From Pseudomonadota bacterium (lineage in GTDB: Bacteria; Pseudomonadota; Gammaproteobacteria; Pseudomonadales; Cellvibrionaceae), in the NCBI GenBank assembly GCA_023416875.1, contig JAEZGT010000276.1, positions 1 through 9,933 of the forward strand: a DNA stretch of 9,933 nucleotides. The letters run 5' to 3'. The notes under the pieces were generated by a model. That model saw only the letters and a list, made by a program, of their open reading frames with translations. It had not been told where the DNA came from and searched no databases. This document shows, piece after piece, positions 1 through 6,158 of the stretch (position 1 is the first letter of the stretch; each line of letters starts with the position of its first letter). Made by a program: the position numbers and the translations under genes.

Positions 1-1929
1 CCATTGCTGATTGGCATCACCGTGGCAGCTATACGGCAGAATATCCGCATTGTCCGCAGTATCGGCCCCGGCGACATCCAAGCAACTCTCAGTATTGGCA
101 TTGCGAATGAGAATGGCGGGTTTGCGGAAACTCCACAATTGCTCCGCTGTGCGGCCACCGCGCATTAGATTAAATACTCCGATATAAGTCGCCACGTTCT
201 GCTCGGCTATTTTGGGCGCATGGATTTTGCTGAGAGTCGATGTGTTTTCACCGATTTGCGAGCGAATATAACCGCGATACCAGCACAACCACTCGGAAGG
301 AAATCCGCAATCTTGCACGCTGTAGCCATGAGTCTCTGCGCCATGTACTTGTTCAACGCCGTTGTAGTCGTTCAAGCGGTAATTATCATAATTATGCAGT
401 GCTTCGTGCAGCATCCCCGTAGATGGCTGCACATTCTGCAGGCGTTCAGCCACTGAACCGCCTTCGGCGTTTAACCAACTTTGTGGCATATAGACATTGG
501 GACGTTCACCCACACCGTTGATATTGTTGACGACCTGCGCACGAATACCATTACCATCGGCATTTGTTGTGCGATTCGCGATCAAATGGATCACCATGTC
601 GTATTGCGACAGGTCCGCATTGATCATCGCGGTGCTCCAACGGAAATAATCTGTGTGGTAAACCCGCTGAGTCACTGCCGGCAAAATGGTCACATTCCAT
701 TTCATCAGCCCGTATGAGAGCGGTAGCAACCATTCATCACTGGTCGCCCGCACTGCAGCTGCTGCAACTTCTATGTCGTCGCTGGTCAGGATGCCGATAT
801 CATTGGCCGCTGCGGCGATGCCAGCATTCGCTTGCGCATTGGTTAAACCGAAGTGCACTTCTGTGTAAGGCACCACCGCGACTTTCCACTCATTTGGTGC
901 ATCGATAACCGGCAGTTGCTCTGCATCCAGAGTAATATTTTCACCGCTGATAACAATATCCTGTTCGCGGAATTGCCCAGTGAACACCGCCGTATTATTC
1001 GCCCAATCGGCGACAGAAGTGGATTCGCCAAGCCCAACCCTATATTCACCAGACGCCAGTTCAAACGTCGCCGGAACATATTTGCCGGTAAACACATTAT
1101 TGAGATAGATGGCTTCACCTCCATTGGCAGAATTCAGCGCCAGCGTCCTGCGCGGGCCGGCATTTTCCACCTGCACCGTGACACTTTCGCTGAATAAAGT
1201 ACCGGCGAAGTTAATATTACCTAAATCAAAATCTTCACCGGCATCCAGCAACAGATTGTCGCCTTGCCAAAGGCGAACGTCGTAGCCGCCAAAGAGGGAA
1301 TACCAATTATCCGCAGCGGCGACAATTCTGATTTCATTTTCGCCTGCAGCGAGCAGATGGGTGATGTTAATTTTTTCACCAATGCGCGCTGGTGCTGCAC
1401 CGTCATTGGTTTGGGCCGGCTTGGGAGCCGACCAGCGCATTTTTTCCACACCATCTACATACAAGAAAATGTGATCGTCCGCTTTATCAACTTGGATATA
1501 GACGCTATCAGCCGGGGCTTGCTCGATATTTCCGCAAACTGACCCAGAAATTGTGGGAATTTCCGCCGCGCCCGCTTGCTTCGTTCCCTGCACACCGAAT
1601 TCCACATACTGGTTCGGCTGAATAACACCATTCCAGGAAAGATTGGCAGCGGTGTAGGGATTATTTCCGCTTAAATTTGCGCTCCAGGCGGAAGTTGCGC
1701 GATTGTTGCCGCTGTATTGCCAATTAACGCTCCAGCCGTTGATCGCGGCGGTTGTGGTATTGGTTATTCTTACTGCGGCATTAAATCCGTTGGACCATTC
1801 GTTGGTCACGGTGTAGGTACACGCCGCTTCAGAACTCGCGGATACGGTCAGGGCGCCGAGCGCCAAACCTATGGCACCAACGGCGGCGGTAACTTTGCGC
1901 CTTAAATGAAGGATGGGTGGTACGATCAT
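1..1929 (-). CDS. Secreted CBM2 / HExxH metallopeptidase-like / ricin-lectin protein (3' end outside window)
   Basis: The reading frame is open for 643 codons from the ATG at 1929 to the left edge without a stop, so the gene is 5'-complete and cut by the window. A strong AGGAG lies seven bases before the ATG. Residues 1-36 form a signal peptide (basic start, hydrophobic core, Ala-rich cleavage region). Residues 37-132 are a family 2 carbohydrate-binding module bounded by Cys37 and Cys132, with Trp45, 66, 70, 82 and 99 at the usual kind of spacing, so it probably binds cellulose or a similar glycan. Residues 140-240 look beta-rich, and 250-335 contain a PEGA-like repeat (IYLNNVFTGKYVPATFEL). 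Residues 347-600 carry HEALH at 508-512, a zinc-peptidase signature, followed by HGAETHGY (529-536), which may supply the third ligand. Residues 606-643 begin a ricin-B lectin domain (CLDVAG, QQW). It probably acts outside the cell on a polysaccharide-associated protein or glycoprotein. Peptidase activity is inferred from the motif only. Confidence 0.85.
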   Translation of the reverse strand, partial: MIVPPILHLRRKVTAAVGAIGLALGALTVSASSEAACTYTVTNEWSNGFNAAVRITNTTTAAINGWSVNWQYSGNNRATSAWSANLSGNNPYTAANLSWNGVIQPNQYVEFGVQGTKQAGAAEIPTISGSVCGNIEQAPADSVYIQVDKADDHIFLYVDGVEKMRWSAPKPAQTNDGAAPARIGEKINITHLLAAGENEIRIVAAADNWYSLFGGYDVRLWQGDNLLLDAGEDFDLGNINFAGTLFSESVTVQVENAGPRRTLALNSANGGEAIYLNNVFTGKYVPATFELASGEYRVGLGESTSVADWANNTAVFTGQFREQDIVISGENITLDAEQLPVIDAPNEWKVAVVPYTEVHFGLTNAQANAGIAAAANDIGILTSDDIEVAAAAVRATSDEWLLPLSYGLMKWNVTILPAVTQRVYHTDYFRWSTAMINADLSQYDMVIHLIANRTTNADGNGIRAQVVNNINGVGERPNVYMPQSWLNAEGGSVAERLQNVQPSTGMLHEALHNYDNYRLNDYNGVEQVHGAETHGYSVQDCGFPSEWLCWYRGYIRSQIGENTSTLSKIHAPKIAEQNVATYIGVFNLMRGGRTAEQLWSFRKPAILIRNANTESCLDVAGADTADNADILPYSCHGDANQQW

Positions 1930-1934
1930 TTTTA

Positions 1935-1940
1935 TCTCCT
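1935..1940 (-). promoter_or_regulatory. Ribosome binding site of the CBM2/metallopeptidase gene
   Basis: AGGAGA on the minus strand is separated by five bases from the ATG at 1929. It decides the start of the secreted protein and places the signal peptide immediately after it. Confidence 0.8.
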
Positions 1941-2257
1941 TTTTGATTAGCCGATCACTCGGCGATGACTGTAAAAAAATCCGTCGGAAAATTCGCAGTA
2001 TCGGAAACGATTTCAATTGACTAGTGCAAACGAGCTGAGTAACCCATTATTCGGGCGCAGCGATGCCTGCCTTTTTATGGGCAAAGATTTTCAATTTCGA
2101 AAGAGAAGTGGTGAAGAAAGTCACCTTGACCGAATAGCGTTAAGAGAATATGTCCATATCTGCTTCCTCTGCTTTTTTACTTACCGAAACCAAAACACAA
2201 AAATATTTTTCGTGTTTCACTGTTTAAGCGCTGTCGCGGATTGTAAGCACATGTGAA

Positions 2258-2276
2258 TTGCGACACAATTGCGCAA
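2258..2276. promoter_or_regulatory. Candidate autoregulatory operator dyad upstream of the LysR gene
   Basis: TTGCG and CGCAA arms flank nine bases, and AATTGCG is also directly repeated at 2256-2262 and 2267-2273, one helical turn apart. LysR-type regulators commonly bind such dyads next to their own promoters. The classic T-N11-A spacing is not met exactly, so the assignment is tentative. Confidence 0.4.
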
Positions 2277-2299
2277 AACTGAATATCACACATTCAAAA

Positions 2300-3211
2300 A
2301 TGAATACGCCGTTTATTCCCCCATCGTTTGACTGGACATTGATGCGATCATTTGTTGCTGTAATGGACGAGGGGAGTTTGCAAGCCGCCGCACGTAAACT
2401 GCGCAGCAGCCAACCCACTGTCAGCCGACATGTGGCCTTATTGGAACAGCAGTTAGGTGCCATATTATTTGAACGCGCCGGCCGGCAATTGGTGCCGACA
2501 GAGCTTGCGCACGGCATTGCAGAACATGCGCGCGTTATGCAAGCGAGCGCTAACGCAATCGGCTTTGCACTGACGGCAAAAAATAAATCCATTTCCGGCA
2601 CGGTTCGCATCAGCGCAAGCCAGACTTCATCCTGTTATTTATTGCCGCCGATCTTAAAAAAATTGCGCGAGCAGGAGCCGGGAATTGCCATAGAGCTTGT
2701 CGCATCTAATCAAATGTCGGACCTCCTCAGACGGGAAGCGGACATTGCATTGCGCATGGTCAGACCGGAAGAAGACTCTCTGATTGCACGCCACATTGGC
2801 AATGTGCCTATCGGCATTTACGCCCATGCCGATTATTTATGCCGTCGGCCAGCACCTCAGAATCTGGAAGAATTGCTTAAACACGACCTGATCGGTTTCG
2901 ATAATTGCGACAGCATTATTCTCGGTTTCAAAATGCTCGGAATTGATCTGGACAAAAATACCTTCAAGTTGCGCTGCGATGATCATTTGGCGCTGCTGCA
3001 TGCGGTGAAAGCCGGTATGGGAATCGGTTTTACCGCCACTTATGTCGGCGGCAGCGAAAGCGATTTACAACGTCTATTGCCCGATTTGCCTATCACTCCC
3101 TTGCAGGCCTGGCTTACCGTCCACCGCGAAATTCGCTGCAATTCCCGCATCCGTCTGGTCTACGATTTTTTAGCCGAAGCCATAGCCGCAGCATTGTCTA
3201 AAGAACATTGA
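2300..3211 (+). CDS. LysR-type transcriptional regulator
   Basis: Protein of 303 residues, the usual length of the family. Residues 10-68 form the winged helix-turn-helix (FDWTLMRSFVAVMDEGSLQAA, then SSQPTVSRHVALLEQQLG), followed by a linker helix and, from about residue 98, a periplasmic-binding-protein-like effector domain (ISGTVRISAS, DLLRREADIALRM). It should be a cytoplasmic DNA-binding regulator responding to a small ligand that cannot be named from the sequence. I chose the ATG at 2300 because the domain begins right after it. An in-frame TTG at 2258 would add 14 non-family residues and run through the candidate operator dyad. No clear Shine-Dalgarno precedes either start. The gene is divergent from the secreted metallopeptidase-like gene, a common arrangement for a regulator and its target, but control of that gene is only a guess. 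Its stop lies three bases from the stop of the next LysR gene. Confidence 0.88.
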   Translation: MNTPFIPPSFDWTLMRSFVAVMDEGSLQAAARKLRSSQPTVSRHVALLEQQLGAILFERAGRQLVPTELAHGIAEHARVMQASANAIGFALTAKNKSISGTVRISASQTSSCYLLPPILKKLREQEPGIAIELVASNQMSDLLRREADIALRMVRPEEDSLIARHIGNVPIGIYAHADYLCRRPAPQNLEELLKHDLIGFDNCDSIILGFKMLGIDLDKNTFKLRCDDHLALLHAVKAGMGIGFTATYVGGSESDLQRLLPDLPITPLQAWLTVHREIRCNSRIRLVYDFLAEAIAAALSKEH

Positions 3212-3214
3212 TTT

Positions 3215-4129
3215 TTACTCGCTCGCAGTGGCAGATATTTCCAGCCAGGCGATGTCGCTACAGGCGTTAATGAACCATGCCAAGGCTCTGCCACGCTGAT
3301 CCCTTCGCCATGCCATATACAGCGGCACCCTCGGTCTCGGAATCGTGCAGGGCAAAACCACCAAAGAACCACCGTCGAGTTGTTCCTGTATCAAATGACG
3401 CGGCAAAAATCCCACGCCTATGCCCATCTGGTGACATTCGATTTTTGCGTCCACGCTGGTAACGCGAATGGTCTGCCGACTCTCTAACAAGCCGCTCGAA
3501 CGCGCCGGCCCGGTGAGCGAGGAATCGGCGATCACAATGGTGGGAAATGCCCGCACCGCCGCGACATCCACCGGGCCTCGGTGCCAGCGCAGCGGATGGT
3601 CCGGCGCCACCGCAAAAACGAAGTCCACTTCGCCCAATGACCGATATTCAAATTGGCCACCCGGAGGATCGCCGCTGGCGCCGAGGGCGAGATCACAACG
3701 GCCAGCTACCAGCGCGTCCCAGGTACCGCCGAGCACTTCTTCACTGATTTCCACCGTAACCCGCAAATCCAATTGGGTAAAACTCTGCACCAACCGCAGC
3801 AAGGGTGCGCGCGGCAGGATGGTGTCCTGCGCAATGCGCAAGCGCGTCTCCCAGCCGGATTCCAGCTGCTTTACCGCCTCCTCCACTGCTGCCGCCGCGA
3901 GCAGGAGTTCACGGCCCTGCTCCAGTAGCAGCCGACCGGCGGGGGTCAACTGCGCCCGCTGGCGGCTTCGATCAAAAAGATTGATTCCTAGATCCGATTC
4001 CAGCTTGGAAACGGTATAGGAGAGCGCGGAGGGCACTTTGAACAATGCCTCCGCCGCCGCCTGAAAACTGCCCTTACGGTCGATAAAATCCAGAACTCGC
4101 AGCGCTTCAAGGGTGATCGCCTGGTGCAT
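3215..4129 (-). CDS. LysR-type regulator, YhaJ-like
   Basis: Protein of 304 residues. The N-terminal helix-turn-helix (residues 4-65: LEALRVLDFIDRKGSFQAAA, VPSALSYTVSKLE, INLFDRS) and the ESGWETRLRIAQD region resemble, from memory, E. coli YhaJ, which regulates the DoxX-family gene yqjF and the pirin-like gene yhaK. An effector-binding domain follows from about residue 90 to the end. AAAGGA lies nine bases before the ATG. The gene is divergent from a DoxX-pirin operon, which fits a YhaJ-type regulator controlling that operon and itself from the shared 136-base promoter region. E. coli YhaJ is known for responding to nitroaromatic breakdown products. The ligand here is unknown. It ends tail to tail with the other LysR gene with only three bases between stops, too little for a separate terminator. 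Confidence 0.88.
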   Translation of the reverse strand: MHQAITLEALRVLDFIDRKGSFQAAAEALFKVPSALSYTVSKLESDLGINLFDRSRQRAQLTPAGRLLLEQGRELLLAAAAVEEAVKQLESGWETRLRIAQDTILPRAPLLRLVQSFTQLDLRVTVEISEEVLGGTWDALVAGRCDLALGASGDPPGGQFEYRSLGEVDFVFAVAPDHPLRWHRGPVDVAAVRAFPTIVIADSSLTGPARSSGLLESRQTIRVTSVDAKIECHQMGIGVGFLPRHLIQEQLDGGSLVVLPCTIPRPRVPLYMAWRRDQRGRALAWFINACSDIAWLEISATASE

Positions 4130-4138
4130 AAACGCACG

Positions 4139-4144
4139 TCCTTT
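4139..4144 (-). promoter_or_regulatory. Ribosome binding site of the YhaJ-like gene
   Basis: AAAGGA on the minus strand is nine bases from the ATG at 4129, which supports that start over internal ones. Confidence 0.65.
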
Positions 4145-4149
4145 TCGTA

Positions 4150-4177
4150 TTCAAATTTTTTGAAATAACAGTTCAAA
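4150..4177. promoter_or_regulatory. Candidate LysR operator in the yhaJ-like/doxX divergent region
   Basis: A 15-base perfect dyad, TTCAAA-TTT-TTTGAA, occupies 4150-4164. A third TTCAAA half-site lies at 4172-4177, 22 bases (two helical turns) after the first. This matches the usual LysR layout of a strong recognition dyad plus a weaker activation half-site on the same DNA face. It sits just upstream of the YhaJ-like gene and about 90-115 bases before doxX, where both autorepression and activation of doxX would be possible. A poor -10-like TAAAGT at 4210-4215 could belong to an activator-dependent doxX promoter. Confidence 0.55.
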
Positions 4178-4252
4178 ATGTTCCGCTTTTTTGTCGCACC
4201 AGGCAAGCCTAAAGTGTCCTTATCTCCTGCCAACGCAGGCCGATCAATAACA

Positions 4253-4258
4253 AAGGAG
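4253..4258 (+). promoter_or_regulatory. Ribosome binding site of doxX-like gene
   Basis: AAGGAG is followed by seven bases and the ATG at 4266. It is strong and fixes the start. Confidence 0.8.
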
Positions 4259-4265
4259 CATTTTC

Positions 4266-4730
4266 ATGAGCGCGTTTACTCACCACCTACACACATTGAC
4301 CCACACTCGAGACACCTACGCAGGCCTGGCTTTGCGTCTACCCTTGGGCATTATTTTCATGGCGCATGGTGCGCAGAAATTGTTTGGCTGGTTTGGCGGC
4401 TACGGCCTGCAGGGCACCGGCCAATGGATGGCCTCCATCGGCCTGGAACCTGGAGTGCTGATGGCGGCGCTGGCAGGGTCGGCGGAATTTTTTGGGGGTA
4501 TTTTTCTGCTGCTCGGATTATTCACCCGCGCCAACGCGCTGGTGTTGGCCTTCACTATGGCGGTTGCCATCATCACGGTGCATTTGAGCAACGGCCTGTT
4601 CATGAGCAATAACGGCTACGAATTTGCCTTGGCACTGCTGGCGGGAGCGGTCGCCCTGATGATCTCCGGCGCAGGTAATCTGAGTGTGGACAAAACTCTG
4701 GCGACCGCGCTGGCGCATGACAACAAATGA
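4266..4730 (+). CDS. DoxX-family membrane protein (YqjF/YphA-like)
   Basis: Protein of 154 residues with four predicted membrane helices at about 18-37, 63-87, 89-106 and 118-136. The DoxX hallmarks are present: LRLPLGIIFMAHGAQKLFGW near residues 23-42, AEFFGGIFLLLGLFTR at 73-88 and the HLSNG/NNGYEFAL segment around 106-122. The family sits in the inner membrane. Members have been linked to thiosulfate:quinone oxidoreductase subunits and to redox or aromatic-compound stress, but the exact activity of this clade is unresolved. AAGGAG at 4253-4258 is seven bases before the ATG. It is the first gene of an operon with a pirin gene whose ribosome binding site overlaps this stop codon, and it is divergent from a YhaJ-like regulator, so it is probably induced together with the pirin gene by that regulator. 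Confidence 0.88.
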   Translation: MSAFTHHLHTLTHTRDTYAGLALRLPLGIIFMAHGAQKLFGWFGGYGLQGTGQWMASIGLEPGVLMAALAGSAEFFGGIFLLLGLFTRANALVLAFTMAVAIITVHLSNGLFMSNNGYEFALALLAGAVALMISGAGNLSVDKTLATALAHDNK

Positions 4731-4738
4731 GGTGACTT

Positions 4739-5431
4739 ATGATTAACGTGAGAAAGGCAGATGAACGCGGCAAAGCCAATTTCGGCTGGCTGGACAGCCG
4801 CCACACCTTTTCCTTCGGCGAATATTACGATCCGCGGCATATGGGTGTTTCGGCGCTGCGGGTAATCAACGATGATCGCGTCGCCCCCGGCGGCGGTTTT
4901 CCCACCCATGGGCACAGCGATATGGAAATCATCAGTTATGTGTTGGAGGGCGAAATTGCCCACCGCGACAGCGAAGGCAATGTGGCTACCTTACCGCCGG
5001 GAGAATTTCAGCTGATGTCTGCAGGGAGCGGCATTCGCCACAGCGAGTTCAACCCATCGAAAAGTGATTCCCTGCATTTTCTGCAGATCTGGATTCACCC
5101 GAATGTCTACGGCGTCGCGCCCGGTTATCAGCAAAAACACTTCGGCGCGCAGCCCGGTTTAACGCTAGTCGCTAGTCCAAATGGCGCAGAGGGGAGCCTG
5201 ACCATCCGCCAGGATGCGCGGCTGTATCAGCTCCTGCTGCAACCCCAGGCGGAAGCAATTTTGCCAGCACGCCCCGACCGCAACTATTACGTTCACTTGG
5301 TGGATGGAGTATTGGCGGTCAACGGCGAGGAGCTGCAGCCGGGGGATGGAGCCCATGTGCACGAAGTCGCGGCGCTGCATCTGCAAGCCCAGGAAGAGCC
5401 GGTGCGGGCATTAGTGTTTGATCTGCCCTAA
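4739..5431 (+). CDS. Pirin-family bicupin, YhhW-like (quercetin 2,3-dioxygenase type)
   Basis: Protein of 230 residues, the length of bacterial pirins. Residues 1-120 form the metal-binding N-terminal cupin: the start IN-V-RKADERGKANFGWLDS is close, from memory, to E. coli YhhW. The four expected metal ligands are His57 and His59 (FPTHGHSDMEI) and His101 and Glu103 (IRHSEFNP). A second, metal-free cupin follows from about 130 to 230. Family members oxidise flavonols such as quercetin in vitro, and other pirins act as redox-sensitive protein partners. The physiological substrate is unknown. The complete metal site separates it from E. coli YhaK, an atypical pirin-like bicupin. It is co-transcribed with doxX: eight bases separate the genes, and GAGGTGA, which serves as its ribosome binding site, overlaps the doxX stop, suggesting translational coupling. 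Confidence 0.92.
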   Translation: MINVRKADERGKANFGWLDSRHTFSFGEYYDPRHMGVSALRVINDDRVAPGGGFPTHGHSDMEIISYVLEGEIAHRDSEGNVATLPPGEFQLMSAGSGIRHSEFNPSKSDSLHFLQIWIHPNVYGVAPGYQQKHFGAQPGLTLVASPNGAEGSLTIRQDARLYQLLLQPQAEAILPARPDRNYYVHLVDGVLAVNGEELQPGDGAHVHEVAALHLQAQEEPVRALVFDLP

Positions 5432-5495
5432 GCGCTTACACATTGGATAACCGCGCCAAGGACGGTGCCGGCTGTGCAAAAACGCGGTGCAACGC

Positions 5496-5525
5496 TGGTT
5501 CCTGCATTAACGCGGCCGCTATAAT
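5496..5525 (+). promoter_or_regulatory. Possible promoter of the FHA gene, -10 inside the terminator loop
   Basis: A perfect TATAAT is at 5520-5525. The -35 region is poor (TGGTTC at 5496-5501 with 18-base spacing is the nearest candidate). A start near 5532 would give a leader of about 38 bases before the FHA ATG. The hexamer could also be chance, since it lies in the loop of the terminator hairpin. Confidence 0.45.
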
Positions 5526-5540
5526 GCCGCGTTTATTTTT
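5509..5540 (+). terminator. Intrinsic terminator of the doxX-pirin operon
   Basis: A perfect 8-bp GC-rich stem (AACGCGGC at 5509-5516 with GCCGCGTT at 5526-5533, nine-base loop) is followed by TATTTTT. It lies 78 bases after the pirin stop and before the FHA gene. Its loop contains a consensus -10 hexamer (see the separate entry). Confidence 0.7.
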
Positions 5541-5556
5541 GGGCATCCCGCCTCGC

Positions 5557-5561
5557 AGGAG
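5557..5561 (+). promoter_or_regulatory. Ribosome binding site of the FHA gene
   Basis: AGGAG is eight bases before the ATG at 5570 and fixes the start. Confidence 0.75.
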
Positions 5562-5569
5562 CGCTGTTT

Positions 5570-6103
5570 ATGTATATACAAGTGGTTGTGTCGATTAACG
5601 GTAATGAGCTGCATCGCTACAGCTTTAAAGAAGGCGAAATTTTGATTGGCCGCAGCTCTGACTGCGATGTGATTTTGGATAACGCCGGTGTTTCCCGCAC
5701 CCACGCTAAGCTCGTGCGTGTCGGTGAGCGTGTACAGCTGCTTGATTTAGATAGCGGCAACGGCACCTTTTTAAATGGCAAAGGTATCAAAGGATCCTTC
5801 GTCAATCCCGGAGATACCATCGGCATCGGCAAATTCAGCTTGACGGCGAAATTGGCAGCAGAAGCGCTGCCGGATTCTGACCCACATCCTGAAATAGACG
5901 ACGAGCCCGTCAACACCAGTACCGTTTTTCTACGTCCAGAGGAAACTCGCAAGATTCTGGAAAAAACCCAGGTTGCGCCCAAGCCGGCGACAACCACACC
6001 AATGCGGCCAAGCCAGCCGGAAGTGAATAAGTCTTCTGGTGGCCTGCTGTTTATCGCGGGAGCCTTGGTGGGACTTTTATGCGGCTGGTTAATCTGGGGA
6101 TAA
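5570..6103 (+). CDS. FHA-domain protein with C-terminal membrane anchor
   Basis: Protein of 177 residues. Residues 4-93 are a forkhead-associated domain with all of the usual phosphothreonine-binding landmarks: Gly27-Arg28, Ser42-Arg43-x-His45, Asn64-Gly65 and Asn69-Gly70. Residues 95-155 are a flexible acidic then Pro/Thr-rich linker, and 157-177 (GGLLFIAGALVGLLCGWLIWG reading to the stop, one residue per line of helix) form a single membrane helix that ends the protein. No signal peptide is seen, so it is probably tail-anchored with the FHA domain in the cytoplasm. It should recruit a phosphothreonine protein to the membrane. No Ser/Thr kinase is in the window. The linker segment NTSTVFLRPEETRK (115-128) resembles the phospho-motif of mycobacterial GarA and could be an internal ligand. 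The gene stands alone between a terminator and a convergent c-di-GMP gene. Confidence 0.87.
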   Translation: MYIQVVVSINGNELHRYSFKEGEILIGRSSDCDVILDNAGVSRTHAKLVRVGERVQLLDLDSGNGTFLNGKGIKGSFVNPGDTIGIGKFSLTAKLAAEALPDSDPHPEIDDEPVNTSTVFLRPEETRKILEKTQVAPKPATTTPMRPSQPEVNKSSGGLLFIAGALVGLLCGWLIWG

Positions 6104-6122
6104 CGGGTTGATCTGGAGATAA
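6087..6122 (+). repeat. Imperfect tandem repeat spanning the FHA stop codon
   Basis: The 17-base unit GGTTAATCTGGGGATAA (6087-6103) recurs as GGTTGATCTGGAGATAA (6106-6122), two mismatches, period 19. The first copy encodes the last residues and stop of the FHA protein. The second lies beyond the stop. It looks like a small slippage duplication. Confidence 0.6.
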
Positions 6123-6135
6123 GAAGAGGACATTA

Positions 6136-6158
6136 AGTGCCGCGATTAACGCGGCACT
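6136..6158. terminator. Perfect hairpin between convergent FHA and c-di-GMP genes
   Basis: The arms AGTGCCGCG (6136-6144) and CGCGGCACT (6150-6158) form a 9-bp perfect stem with a five-base loop that contains the stop codon of the minus-strand gene. It is placed where a bidirectional terminator is expected, but neither side has a real T-tract, so it may act as an mRNA 3'-end stabiliser or a weak terminator. Confidence 0.5.

Larger units (their letters stand above)
1930..2299. other. Divergent intergenic region between the secreted protein and the LysR gene
   Basis: No coding region is convincing here. On the minus strand a small hairpin (arms GCCGA and TCGGC, 1950-1963) lies just before the ribosome binding site of the secreted-protein gene and may shape its leader. 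On the plus strand a dyad lies at 2258-2276 ahead of the regulator. I could not find a good -35/-10 pair in either direction. Confidence 0.5.

Noticed and set aside
220..1905. Several plus-strand and short minus-strand open frames across the left 1.9 kb, suggesting a broken gene
   Set aside because: One minus-strand frame is open from 1929 to the edge without any stop and has a signal peptide and recognisable domains. The others are shadows, and there is no frameshift.
2258..2299. TTG start for the first LysR gene
   Set aside because: It would add 14 residues outside the family domain and cover a dyad. The ATG at 2300 fits the family length.
3468..4019. Plus-strand open frame of 183 codons opposite the YhaJ-like gene
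   Set aside because: It has low complexity (Ser/Arg rich), no recognisable domain and is antisense to a clear LysR gene.
4739..5431. Calling the pirin gene yhaK because of the YhaJ-like neighbour
   Set aside because: Its sequence and complete His57/His59/His101/Glu103 site are closer to YhhW. YhaK is an atypical pirin-like bicupin.
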